NCBI GenBank assembly: GCA_934525845.1
Contig: CAKSZS010000052.1
Coordinates: forward strand, 1 to 12,727
Source: an uncultured Faecalibacterium sp.
GTDB taxonomy: Bacteria; Bacillota; Clostridia; Oscillospirales; Ruminococcaceae
Direction: 5' to 3'
DNA: 12,727 nucleotides
The notes below the pieces were generated by a model that was given only the letters and a program-made list of their open reading frames with translations, was not told where the DNA came from and did not search any database. The position numbers were made by a program, and so were the translations under genes. Positions 1-5,899 of the stretch are shown in pieces (position 1 is the stretch's first letter; the number at the start of each line of letters is the position of its first letter).

Positions 1-540
1 TTTGAGGGCACCGAGGTGGATGAAGCCCACATCGACGCCGTGCGCCAGAAGATGGGCATGGTGTTCCAGCACTTCAACCTCTTCCCCCACCTGACCGTGA
101 AGAAGAACCTGGAACTGGCCCCCAGCCTGCTGAAGCTGAAGGACAAAGAAGCCATCTCCAAGCGTGCGGACGAACTGCTGGCCCGCGTCGGCCTGGCCGA
201 CAAGGCCAACGTCTACCCCAAGAGCCTGTCCGGCGGCCAGCAGCAGCGCATCGCCATCGCCCGTGCCCTGGCCATGGATCCGGACGTCATCCTGTTTGAT
301 GAGCCGACCAGCGCCCTGGATCCCGAGATGGTGGGCGAGGTCCTGGAACTGATGAAGGAGTTGGCCCACACCGGCATCACCATGCTGGTGGTCACCCACG
401 AGATGGGCTTTGCCCGCGAGGTGTCCAACCGCGTCATCTTCATCGACGAGGGCAAGATTCAGGAGGACGAGCCGCCGCAGGAGCTGTTCTCCAACCCCAA
501 GCACCCCCGCCTGAAAGCGTTCCTGTCCAAAATGCTGTAA
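1..540 (+). CDS. Polar amino-acid ABC transporter ATP-binding protein (5' truncated)
   Basis: This is the ATPase subunit of an amino-acid uptake ABC transporter of the GlnQ/ArtP/TcyC family, which hydrolyses ATP on the cytoplasmic side to power import through a partner permease. The reading frame is open from base 1, so the gene begins upstream. 179 codons are visible, against about 240 residues usual, so roughly the first 60 residues, including Walker A, lie outside the window. Visible in order are the Q-loop (GMVFQHFNLFPHLTV), the signature LSGGQQQR, Walker B with catalytic Glu (ILFDEPTSALDPE), and the switch His in VVTHEMGF. The family-typical ending (NPKHPRLKAFLSKML) is intact. A GTG at 16 is in frame but internal to the conserved domain, so it is not the start. 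The permease and binding-protein genes are probably upstream. The exact substrate cannot be read from the ATPase. Confidence 0.95.
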   Translation, partial: FEGTEVDEAHIDAVRQKMGMVFQHFNLFPHLTVKKNLELAPSLLKLKDKEAISKRADELLARVGLADKANVYPKSLSGGQQQRIAIARALAMDPDVILFDEPTSALDPEMVGEVLELMKELAHTGITMLVVTHEMGFAREVSNRVIFIDEGKIQEDEPPQELFSNPKHPRLKAFLSKML

Positions 541-553
541 GAGTTTTCCACAT

Positions 554-593
554 AAAAACGCTCTGCCGTGCAAAAGTACGGCAGAGCGTTTTT
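554..593 (+). terminator. Rho-independent terminator of the amino-acid transporter operon
   Basis: A perfect 16-bp inverted repeat lies 13 bases after the stop codon: arm 554-569 (AAAAACGCTCTGCCGT), loop 570-577, arm 578-593 ending in TTTTT. The A-run on the left arm means it could also stop transcripts arriving from the right. Confidence 0.93.
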
Positions 594-596
594 CGG

Positions 597-625
597 TTGC
601 AGGGTTTGTCAAAGCATGGTATACT
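597..625 (+). promoter_or_regulatory. Promoter for the small hydrophobic peptide mRNA
   Basis: TTGCAG (597-602), a 17-base spacer and TATACT (620-625), with a TGG just before the -10 box (extended -10). Transcription should start near 632, leaving a leader of about 130 bases before the ATG at 761. The leader opens with a CCGC-TTCG-GCGG tetraloop hairpin (633-644). Confidence 0.6.
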
Positions 626-694
626 GGATATGCCGCTTCGGCGGTGTTCAGGTGCTGTCTGCATTTTACGGTGGTCTAGCTCTCTCCGGCAAGC

Positions 695-734
695 TCCGGG
701 AGATGTGAACCTCTTATTTTTTGATTCTCCCGGA
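695..734 (+). other. Leader hairpin upstream of the small peptide's ribosome-binding site
   Basis: A perfect 9-bp stem: 695-703 (TCCGGGAGA) with 726-734 (TCTCCCGGA), with an AU-rich loop of 22 bases. The left arm can instead pair with 681-689 (TCTCTCCGG, one bulged T), so the two stems exclude each other. The Shine-Dalgarno begins 11 bases after the right arm. A role in controlling translation is inferred. Confidence 0.5.
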
Positions 735-760
735 CGCAAAAGCGAAAGGGGGGATGCTTC

Positions 761-871
761 ATGACACTGAATGAAGTCGCAGTGCTGCTCGGCTTGCTGG
801 GCGGTGCCATCTACGGTACATTCCAGATCTCATGGGCGATCTTTCAGGAGATCCATAAAAATAAGAAATGA
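761..871 (+). CDS. 36-residue single-span hydrophobic peptide, candidate type I (holin-like) toxin
   Basis: The ATG at 761 is preceded by a strong Shine-Dalgarno (AAAGGGGGG, 745-753) at a good distance, and the frame ends at TGA 869-871. The product begins MTLNEVAVLLGLLGGAIYG, continues with a hydrophobic stretch to about residue 28, and ends in the charged tail QEIHKNKK. It is therefore one membrane span with a basic cytoplasmic-type tail. Size, layout and composition match the short holin-like toxins of Firmicutes (Hol_Tox-like, resembling TxpA or Fst in plan). If expressed freely, such peptides damage the membrane. The gene has its own promoter (597-625), a long leader, a hairpin that starts inside its stop codon, and a strong convergent promoter downstream, so an antisense RNA probably holds it off. 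An ATG at 754 is out of frame and ends after six codons. The family assignment is from pattern recognition, and toxicity is inferred. Confidence 0.68.
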   Translation: MTLNEVAVLLGLLGGAIYGTFQISWAIFQEIHKNKK

Positions 872-904
872 CCGCCCCAGTCTACCAAACGGTGAGCGGT
901 CATT
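867..904 (-). terminator. Shared hairpin terminator between toxin and antisense RNA
   Basis: Perfect 9-bp arms AATGACCGC (867-875) and GCGGTCATT (896-904). On the minus strand the stem is followed by a U-rich run, making a good terminator. On the plus strand only ATTCTTAT follows, so termination of the peptide mRNA here would be weak. The left arm overlaps the peptide's stop codon. Confidence 0.7.
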
Positions 905-923
905 CTTATGACTCAATAGCCGG

Positions 924-952
924 AAGGAGCTGACCATTGCGGACAGCACCTT
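924..952. other. Hairpin in the 3' UTR of the toxin mRNA / 5' end of the antisense RNA
   Basis: AAGGAGCTGACC (924-935) can pair with GGACAGCACCTT (941-952) across a 5-base loop, with two mismatched positions. On the plus strand TTTTCT follows, so it may also serve as a weak terminator. On the minus strand it forms the very 5' end of the predicted antisense RNA, where a stable hairpin would protect it or serve as the recognition loop. Confidence 0.5.
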
Positions 953-962
953 TTCTATTCGT

Positions 963-991
963 AGTATACTGTTTTTCTGCCGCCTTGTCAA
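963..991 (-). promoter_or_regulatory. Consensus sigma-A promoter for the antisense RNA
   Basis: Read on the minus strand: TTGACA (986-991), a spacer of exactly 17 bases, TATACT (963-968). The -35 is perfect and the -10 differs from TATAAT by one base. Nothing but the small-peptide locus lies downstream, which argues for a strong non-coding RNA. Confidence 0.8.
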
Positions 992-1004
992 GGGCGGCTT
1001 TTTT
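979..1004 (+). terminator. Terminator at the right edge of the toxin locus
   Basis: GCCGCC (979-984) pairs with GGCGGC (993-998), followed by TTTTTT (999-1004). It stops plus-strand transcripts before they enter dnaK antisense. It has no U-tract on the minus strand, so it does not terminate dnaK. Its loop contains the -35 box of the antisense promoter. Confidence 0.8.
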
Positions 1005-1009
1005 ACGCT

Positions 1010-2827
1010 TTACAGATGATTTTCCCCACTTTCGCCCTGGTTCTGCTCACTGGTGTAGAGCATCATCAGGTGGTTGGCGCTCTCTTCCAGCTGGCTCTTG
1101 GCCTGCTGGAGAGCGGCTTCCTCGGTCTCGTTCATCTTTTCGGGCTTATCCTTGCGCAGGCAGCGGCGCAGGTTCGCCAGGTCGGACTTGATGCGGTTCT
1201 TCTCGTCCTTGTCCAGCTCTTTCTTGCACTTGGAGAGAGCCTCGTCCACCTTGTAGGCCAGCACTTCCGCCTGGTTGTGCAGGTCCAGCCGCTCCTTGCG
1301 GCGGCTGTCCTCGGCCTCGTAGGCGGCGGCGTCCGCCATGGCGCGCTGGATCTCGTTCTCGGACAGGTTGGTGCTGCCGGTGATGGTGATGTTCTGCTCC
1401 CGGCCGGTGCCCAGGTCCTTGGCGGAGACCTTCACCACACCGTTGACGTCGATGTCAAAGGTGACCTCGATCTGGGGCTTGGAAGAGAAGCTGGCCCGGA
1501 TGCCGTTCAGCTTGAACTTGCCCAGGCTCTTGTTGTCGCGGGCAAAGTGGCGCTCGCCCTGCAGCACATTGATCTCCACGCTGGTCTGCATGGGACGGGC
1601 CGTGGTGAAGATCTGGCTCTTGCGGGTGGGGATCATGCTGTTGCGGGTGATGAGCGGGGTGGCCACGCCGCCCAGCGTCTCAATGGACAGGGTCAGCGGG
1701 GTGACGTCCATCAGCACCAGGCCCTGGGCTGCCGCGCCGGTGGCTCCGGCCAGCTTGCCGCCGCCCTGCAGCAGGCCGCCCTGCACGGCCGCGCCCATGG
1801 CCACGCACTCGTCGGGGTTCAGGCTGTGGCTGGGTTCCTTGCCCAACAGCTCCTTCACCTGCCGCTCCACGGCAGGCATCCGGGTGCTGCCGCCCACCAG
1901 CAGCACCTTGCCCAGCTGGCTGGCGGAAATGCCGGCGTCCCGCAGGGCGTTCTGCACCGGGGTAACGGTGCGGGCCAGCAGGTCGCCGGTCATCATCTCA
2001 AACTGCGGGCGGGAGAGCGAAATATCCAGATGGTGCGGCCCATCCTTGCCCACCGCGATGAAGGGCAGATTCAGCTGGGCCGACGGGGCGCTGGACAGCT
2101 CCTTCTTGGCCTTTTCGGCTTCTTCCTTCAGACGGCCCATGGCGGCGGGGTCCCGGGTCAGGTCGATGCGGTCGGACTTCTTGAACTCCGCCACCGCGTA
2201 TTCCACGATGCGCTGGTCGAAATCGTCGCCGCCCAGATGGGTGTCGCCGCCGGTGGCCAGCACCGTGAAGGTGCCGTCCTCGATCTCGATAATGGACACA
2301 TCGAAGGTGCCGCCGCCCAGGTCGTAGACCAGAATTTTCTGCGGTGCTTCGTTGTCCAGGCCGTAGGCAACGGCGGCGGCGGTGGGTTCGTTGATGATGC
2401 GCAGGACGTTCAGGCCCGCGATGCGGCCCGCGTCCTGGGTGGCCTTGCGCTGGCTGTCATCAAAGTAAGCCGGCACCGTGATGACCGCTTCGGTCACCGG
2501 CTCGCCCAGATAGCTCTCGGCATCGCGGCGGATCTTGGACAGGATCATGGCGCTGATCTCCTGGGGCGTCAGGTCCTTGCCGTCGATGTGCACCCGGTAG
2601 TCGCTGCCCATGTGGCGCTTGATGCTGGACACCGTGCGCCCGGAGTTGGTGGCGATCTGCCGCTTGGCCGCGCCGCCTACCAGACGTTCGCCGTCCTTGG
2701 TAAAGGCCACCACACTGGGGGTGGTGCGCTCACCCTCCGCGTTGGTGATGACCACGGGCTTGCCGCCCTCCACCACCGCTACACAGGAATTGGTCGTACC
2801 CAGGTCAATGCCGATCACTTTACTCAT
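1010..2827 (-). CDS. dnaK: Molecular chaperone DnaK (Hsp70)
   Basis: This is an ATP-dependent Hsp70 chaperone that binds exposed hydrophobic peptides in the cytoplasm, normally with DnaJ and GrpE. At 605 residues it is full length for a Firmicutes DnaK. The nucleotide-binding domain shows GIDLGTTNSC (6-15), VITVPAYFDDSQR (115-127), YDLGGGTFDVS (168-178) and LLVGGSTRMPAV (309-320). The interdomain linker ends in LVLMDVTPL (370-378), followed by the beta substrate-binding domain (IETLGG, VLQGER) and a charged helical lid. The start is ATG 2827 with AGAGGA upstream. Oddities: a Gly/Ala-rich segment of about 15 residues (354-369) precedes the hydrophobic linker and is longer than I expect, and the tail ends ESGENHL without EEVD. 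grpE, dnaJ and hrcA are not adjacent, and no CIRCE operator was found in the 83-base upstream gap. It probably shares a transcript with the SseB/Sel1 gene. It could be the only DnaK or a second paralog. Confidence 0.95.
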   Translation of the reverse strand: MSKVIGIDLGTTNSCVAVVEGGKPVVITNAEGERTTPSVVAFTKDGERLVGGAAKRQIATNSGRTVSSIKRHMGSDYRVHIDGKDLTPQEISAMILSKIRRDAESYLGEPVTEAVITVPAYFDDSQRKATQDAGRIAGLNVLRIINEPTAAAVAYGLDNEAPQKILVYDLGGGTFDVSIIEIEDGTFTVLATGGDTHLGGDDFDQRIVEYAVAEFKKSDRIDLTRDPAAMGRLKEEAEKAKKELSSAPSAQLNLPFIAVGKDGPHHLDISLSRPQFEMMTGDLLARTVTPVQNALRDAGISASQLGKVLLVGGSTRMPAVERQVKELLGKEPSHSLNPDECVAMGAAVQGGLLQGGGKLAGATGAAAQGLVLMDVTPLTLSIETLGGVATPLITRNSMIPTRKSQIFTTARPMQTSVEINVLQGERHFARDNKSLGKFKLNGIRASFSSKPQIEVTFDIDVNGVVKVSAKDLGTGREQNITITGSTNLSENEIQRAMADAAAYEAEDSRRKERLDLHNQAEVLAYKVDEALSKCKKELDKDEKNRIKSDLANLRRCLRKDKPEKMNETEEAALQQAKSQLEESANHLMMLYTSEQNQGESGENHL

Positions 2828-2910
2828 ATCTCGTAGTCCTCTCCCGCGGCCTTTGCCGCCAAAGCAATTTTTTGTTCCCGCTTATCTTACCGCTTCGCTG
2901 TGACGATTTC

Positions 2911-4017
2911 TTAGTCCAATTGTAAAGATTCTATGTTGTAGGCCGTGTTCCGGGCAGGCTGCTGGTGCGCCAGCGTCTCGATGAGCTGGCGGGTCGCTGC
3001 CAGGTTCTGTTCGGCGTCCGGCTCATGCTCCCGCGCCAGAATGGCAAAGCCCTGCTCGGCCTCGGCCAGCAGCCGGAGCGCCTGCCGCCGGGACACATAC
3101 CGCAGTTCCTGCTGGACCATGCGCAGGCACACCTGCGGCATATATTCGATGTCCGGCATCTTCTGGGCGTTCTGCCAACCCTGCCGGTAGTACAGCAGGG
3201 CCTTGCCCGCATCGCCCCGGGCGGCGCAGTCATCGCCCAGCGCCACAAAGGAAAGCACCTCCCCATTTTCTGCGGCGGCCCGCCACATCCGCCGGGCCTC
3301 GGCCCGGTTCGCGGTAAAGCCCCGGCCCTTGTACAGGCAGTCTGCCAGCAGGGAAAGCCCCCGGGCGCTGCCCTTCTGGGCGGCTTTGTCGTAGCAGGCG
3401 GCAGCGGTCTCCCAGTCGCCCTGCCGGGCGGCTTCCCGGCCCTGCTCCACCTCCTCGTCCCCGGGTTCCTCTGGGGTGTGGGCGGCGTGCAGCAGGCCGT
3501 TGAGCAGTGCCCCATCCAGGGTGGCGGAATGCCCCCAGGGGTCCAGCACCACGCCGTCGATGCCCGGGGTGCTCAGGGCCAGCTCCATGGCGTCCTGCAG
3601 ACTGCGGTCCGCCATGGGCCGGGACGCGGTGTTCCGGTCCCCGTTGGCGGCGGTGCAGGAGGTGAACAGCGGGAGCCAGGTACGGCCCTTGCCGTTCTTC
3701 AGGGTCCACAGGGGCAGGTCCTTTGCCTTTTCCTCCGGCACCGGATGCTCCGACCAGGGGGCCGGGTTCGGGTGGGCCGTGGGCGCCGTCTGCAGCGGCA
3801 CCAGCACCCGGGTCTCCAGCTCCAGCGCATAGTTCAAGGCCCCCATCAGGGTCCAGAAGCTCTCCTCGTTCTGCCCGTGGTACAGCCCCTCGATGGCCTG
3901 TTCGATGGCCGGACAGCCGGTGTCCCGGGGGCTGTAGTGCAGGACTCTTCCCTGCCGTTTGCTGTCCACCGGCCGGAACCGGATGCCGCCGTCTGTTCGT
4001 CTTGCCATAGTTTTCAC
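2911..4017 (-). CDS. SseB-like N-terminal domain fused to Sel1-type repeats
   Basis: A 368-residue soluble protein with no signal peptide. Residues about 38-178 resemble the SseB N-terminal domain: an opening helix (ESFWTLMGALNYALE), a strand RVLVPLQT, a second strand WLPLFTS after a variable loop, and the closing GIDGVVLDPWGHSATLDGALL. Residues about 186-285 carry helical repeats of the Sel1/TPR kind: ARQGDWETAAACYDKAAQKGSA, then LADCLYKGRGFTANRAEARRMWRAAAENG and a further copy. The C-terminal part is more alpha-helix. Such repeats usually hold other proteins. The start is uncertain: GTG 4017 has GGGAAG four bases upstream, while ATG 4008, three codons later, is also possible. A promoter lies just upstream and dnaK follows after 83 bases, so a joint role in protein quality control is possible but inferred. 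The true function is unknown. Confidence 0.8.
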   Translation of the reverse strand: MKTMARRTDGGIRFRPVDSKRQGRVLHYSPRDTGCPAIEQAIEGLYHGQNEESFWTLMGALNYALELETRVLVPLQTAPTAHPNPAPWSEHPVPEEKAKDLPLWTLKNGKGRTWLPLFTSCTAANGDRNTASRPMADRSLQDAMELALSTPGIDGVVLDPWGHSATLDGALLNGLLHAAHTPEEPGDEEVEQGREAARQGDWETAAACYDKAAQKGSARGLSLLADCLYKGRGFTANRAEARRMWRAAAENGEVLSFVALGDDCAARGDAGKALLYYRQGWQNAQKMPDIEYMPQVCLRMVQQELRYVSRRQALRLLAEAEQGFAILAREHEPDAEQNLAATRQLIETLAHQQPARNTAYNIESLQLD

Positions 4018-4043
4018 CCATCTTCCCAGTTTTTGTCTGTTTT

Positions 4044-4072
4044 AGTATAGCAGGTTTTGGCCGATTTCTCAA
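4044..4072 (-). promoter_or_regulatory. Promoter of the SseB/Sel1-dnaK transcript
   Basis: Read on the minus strand: TTGAGA (4067-4072), 17-base spacer, TATACT (4044-4049) preceded by TGC (extended -10). The transcript would start near 4037, about 20 bases before the GTG at 4017. No other clear promoter is seen ahead of dnaK. Confidence 0.7.
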
Positions 4073-4112
4073 TCCGCAACACTTCCATCTGGCTTTTTCC
4101 GCGCCTGCGCGT

Positions 4113-4118
4113 TATAAT
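4113..4118 (+). promoter_or_regulatory. -10 box of the ABC exporter operon
   Basis: A perfect TATAAT. The -35 region (around 4090-4096, TGGCTT) is poor. A start near 4125 would lie downstream of the ATG at 4121, which supports the TTG at 4160 as the real start codon. Confidence 0.5.
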
Positions 4119-4159
4119 GAATGGGATATTTTTCCGTATCAAGAAAGGAAGGATCTGCC

Positions 4160-5899
4160 TTGAACAAAATGCTTGGCTATCTGAAGGGCTACAAGCGCGA
4201 AAGCGTGCTGGCACCGCTCTTCAAGATGCTGGAAGCGACCTTTGACCTGTTCGTGCCGCTGGTGATGGCCGACATCGTCAACGTGGGCATCGCTGCTCAC
4301 GACTTCCACTACATTCTGGTGCGCTGCGGCATCCTGCTGCTGTTGGCCGTCATCGGCCTGGCCTGCAGCCTCACGGCGCAGTATTTTTCCGCCAAGGCGG
4401 CGGTGGGCTACTCCACGGCTCTGCGTCATGCGCTGTTTGCCCATATCCAGACCTTGAGCTTTTCGGAGATGGACACCCTGGGCACCAGCACCCTCATCAC
4501 CCGCATGACCAGCGATGTGAATCAGGTGCAGAGCGGCCTGAACCTGTTCCTGCGCCTGTTCCTGCGCAGCCCGTTCGTGGTCATCGGTGCCATGGTCATG
4601 GCATTTACGGTCAACGTGAAAGCCGCGCTCATCTTCGTGGTGGCCATCCCGCTGCTGAGCGTGGTGGTGTTCGGCGTCATGGTGGTCACCCGCCCGCTGT
4701 ACAAGACGGTGCAGAACCGGCTGGACCGGGTGCTGGGCCTGACCCGCGAGAACCTGACCGGCGTGCGCGTGGTGCGCGCCTTTGACAAGGAGCAGAGCGA
4801 GATCGACCGCTTTGAGGATGCCAACGACCTGCTGACCAAGATGCAGCTGCACGTCGGCCACCTCTCCGCCCTCATGAGTCCGCTGACTTATGTCATCATC
4901 AACATTGCCATTGTGGCGCTGCTGTATGTGGGCAGCATCGAGATCAACGTGGGCGGCATGGCCTCCGGCGACGTCATCGCCCTGGTCAACTACATGAACC
5001 AGATCCTGGTGGAACTGGTCAAGCTGGCCAACCTCATCGTGCAGGTGAGCAAGGCGCTGGCCTGCGCAGGCCGTGTGCAGGCGGTGCTGGACACCAAGCC
5101 CGGCATGGCCTTCCCGGCCAAGGTGCAGGGCGACGTGTCCGCCGACAAGGCCGGTGATGCCGTGCGCTTTGACCATGTGTCCCTGACCTACGCCGGAGCC
5201 GGTGCCCCCAGCCTGTCCGACATCAGCTTCACTGCCAAGCGCGGCCAGACCATCGGCGTCATCGGCGGCACCGGCAGCGGCAAGTCCAGTCTGGTGAACC
5301 TGATCCCCCGCTTCTACGACGCCACCGAGGGCACCGTGGAGATTCTGGGCCGTCCCGCCCCGGACTACCCCCGCGACGAGCTGCGCGGCAAGGTGAACGT
5401 GGTCATGCAAAAGGCCCAGCTGTTCGGCGGCACCGTCCGCTCCAACCTGCTGTGGGGCAACAAGAACGCCACCGACGACGAGCTGTGGGCCGCACTGAAG
5501 ACCGCCCAGGCCGCCGAATTCGTGCAGTCCAAGCCTCTGGGCCTGGACGATCCGGTGGAGCAGGGCGGACGCAACCTGTCCGGCGGACAGAAACAGCGCC
5601 TGACCATCGCCCGCGCCTTGGTGGGCAAGCCGGATATCCTGATTCTGGATGACAGCGCCAGCGCGCTGGACTACGCCACCGATGCGGCCCTGCGCAAAGC
5701 CCTGGCGGCTCTGCCCGGGGACCTGACCGTGTTCATCGTGAGCCAGCGTGCCGCCAGCCTGCAGCACGCCGACCAGATCTTAGTTCTGGATGACGGCCAT
5801 CTGGTGGGCATCGGCACCCACGACCAGCTCCGCCAGAGCTGCCCGGTGTACGAGGAAATTTATGAGAGCCAGTTCAAGAAAGGGGATGCGCAGAAATGA
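4160..5899 (+). CDS. Heterodimeric ABC exporter, half-transporter with degenerate ATPase site
   Basis: A membrane-spanning half-transporter (579 residues from TTG 4160) of the multidrug/lipid exporter type, with six predicted helices (residues about 18-300) and a C-terminal nucleotide-binding domain. TTG is chosen because AAGGAAGGA (4145-4153) sits six bases ahead and the upstream ATG 4121 probably precedes the transcript. ATPase motifs: Walker A GGTGSGKS (369-376), Q-loop MQKAQLF, intact signature LSGGQ (473-477), and Walker B ILILDD (493-498), where the catalytic Glu is Asp. In the H-loop, SQR (528-530) replaces the switch His with Gln. These changes define the non-hydrolysing site of asymmetric exporters such as TM287/288, LmrCD or BmrCD. 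It overlaps the next gene by four bases (ATGA), so the two are translationally coupled. The substrate cannot be inferred. Confidence 0.93.
   Translation: MNKMLGYLKGYKRESVLAPLFKMLEATFDLFVPLVMADIVNVGIAAHDFHYILVRCGILLLLAVIGLACSLTAQYFSAKAAVGYSTALRHALFAHIQTLSFSEMDTLGTSTLITRMTSDVNQVQSGLNLFLRLFLRSPFVVIGAMVMAFTVNVKAALIFVVAIPLLSVVVFGVMVVTRPLYKTVQNRLDRVLGLTRENLTGVRVVRAFDKEQSEIDRFEDANDLLTKMQLHVGHLSALMSPLTYVIINIAIVALLYVGSIEINVGGMASGDVIALVNYMNQILVELVKLANLIVQVSKALACAGRVQAVLDTKPGMAFPAKVQGDVSADKAGDAVRFDHVSLTYAGAGAPSLSDISFTAKRGQTIGVIGGTGSGKSSLVNLIPRFYDATEGTVEILGRPAPDYPRDELRGKVNVVMQKAQLFGGTVRSNLLWGNKNATDDELWAALKTAQAAEFVQSKPLGLDDPVEQGGRNLSGGQKQRLTIARALVGKPDILILDDSASALDYATDAALRKALAALPGDLTVFIVSQRAASLQHADQILVLDDGHLVGIGTHDQLRQSCPVYEEIYESQFKKGDAQK

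Larger units (their letters stand above)
854..956 (-). ncRNA. Putative antisense antitoxin RNA overlapping the 3' end of the small peptide gene
   Basis: A perfect-consensus promoter (963-991, minus) should start an RNA near 956. It runs leftward through a 5' hairpin (arms 941-952 and 924-935) and ends after the 867-904 hairpin, which on this strand is followed by TTCTTATTTTT. The RNA would be about 100 nucleotides, fully complementary to the end of the peptide gene and its 3' UTR. It has no convincing reading frame. The arrangement matches convergent type I antitoxins such as RatA. Both ends are predicted from promoter and terminator only. Confidence 0.55.

Noticed and set aside
761..871. The small peptide as an ordinary uncharacterised leader peptide of dnaK
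   Set aside because: It is on the opposite strand to dnaK and has its own promoter and terminator, so it cannot lead that gene.
937..1191. An 84-codon plus-strand frame starting in the antisense promoter region
   Set aside because: It crosses the terminator at 979-1004 and then runs antisense to dnaK. There is no Shine-Dalgarno and no recognisable product.
1016..2836. A 606-codon open frame on the plus strand antisense to dnaK
   Set aside because: It is a mirror of the GC-rich codon pattern of dnaK. The translation is rich in Gly, Ala, Val, His and Gln, shows no domain, and has no Shine-Dalgarno.
2828..2910. CIRCE (HrcA) operator ahead of dnaK
   Set aside because: The TTAGCACTC-N9-GAGTGCTAA inverted repeat is not present. 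The gap has only a short GCGGC-aaag-GCCGC stem without a U-tract.
4139..5767. A 542-codon minus-strand frame opposite the first exporter gene
   Set aside because: It lies fully opposite a gene with all ABC motifs. The product is His/Gln/Gly-rich and of low complexity, as expected of a shadow frame.
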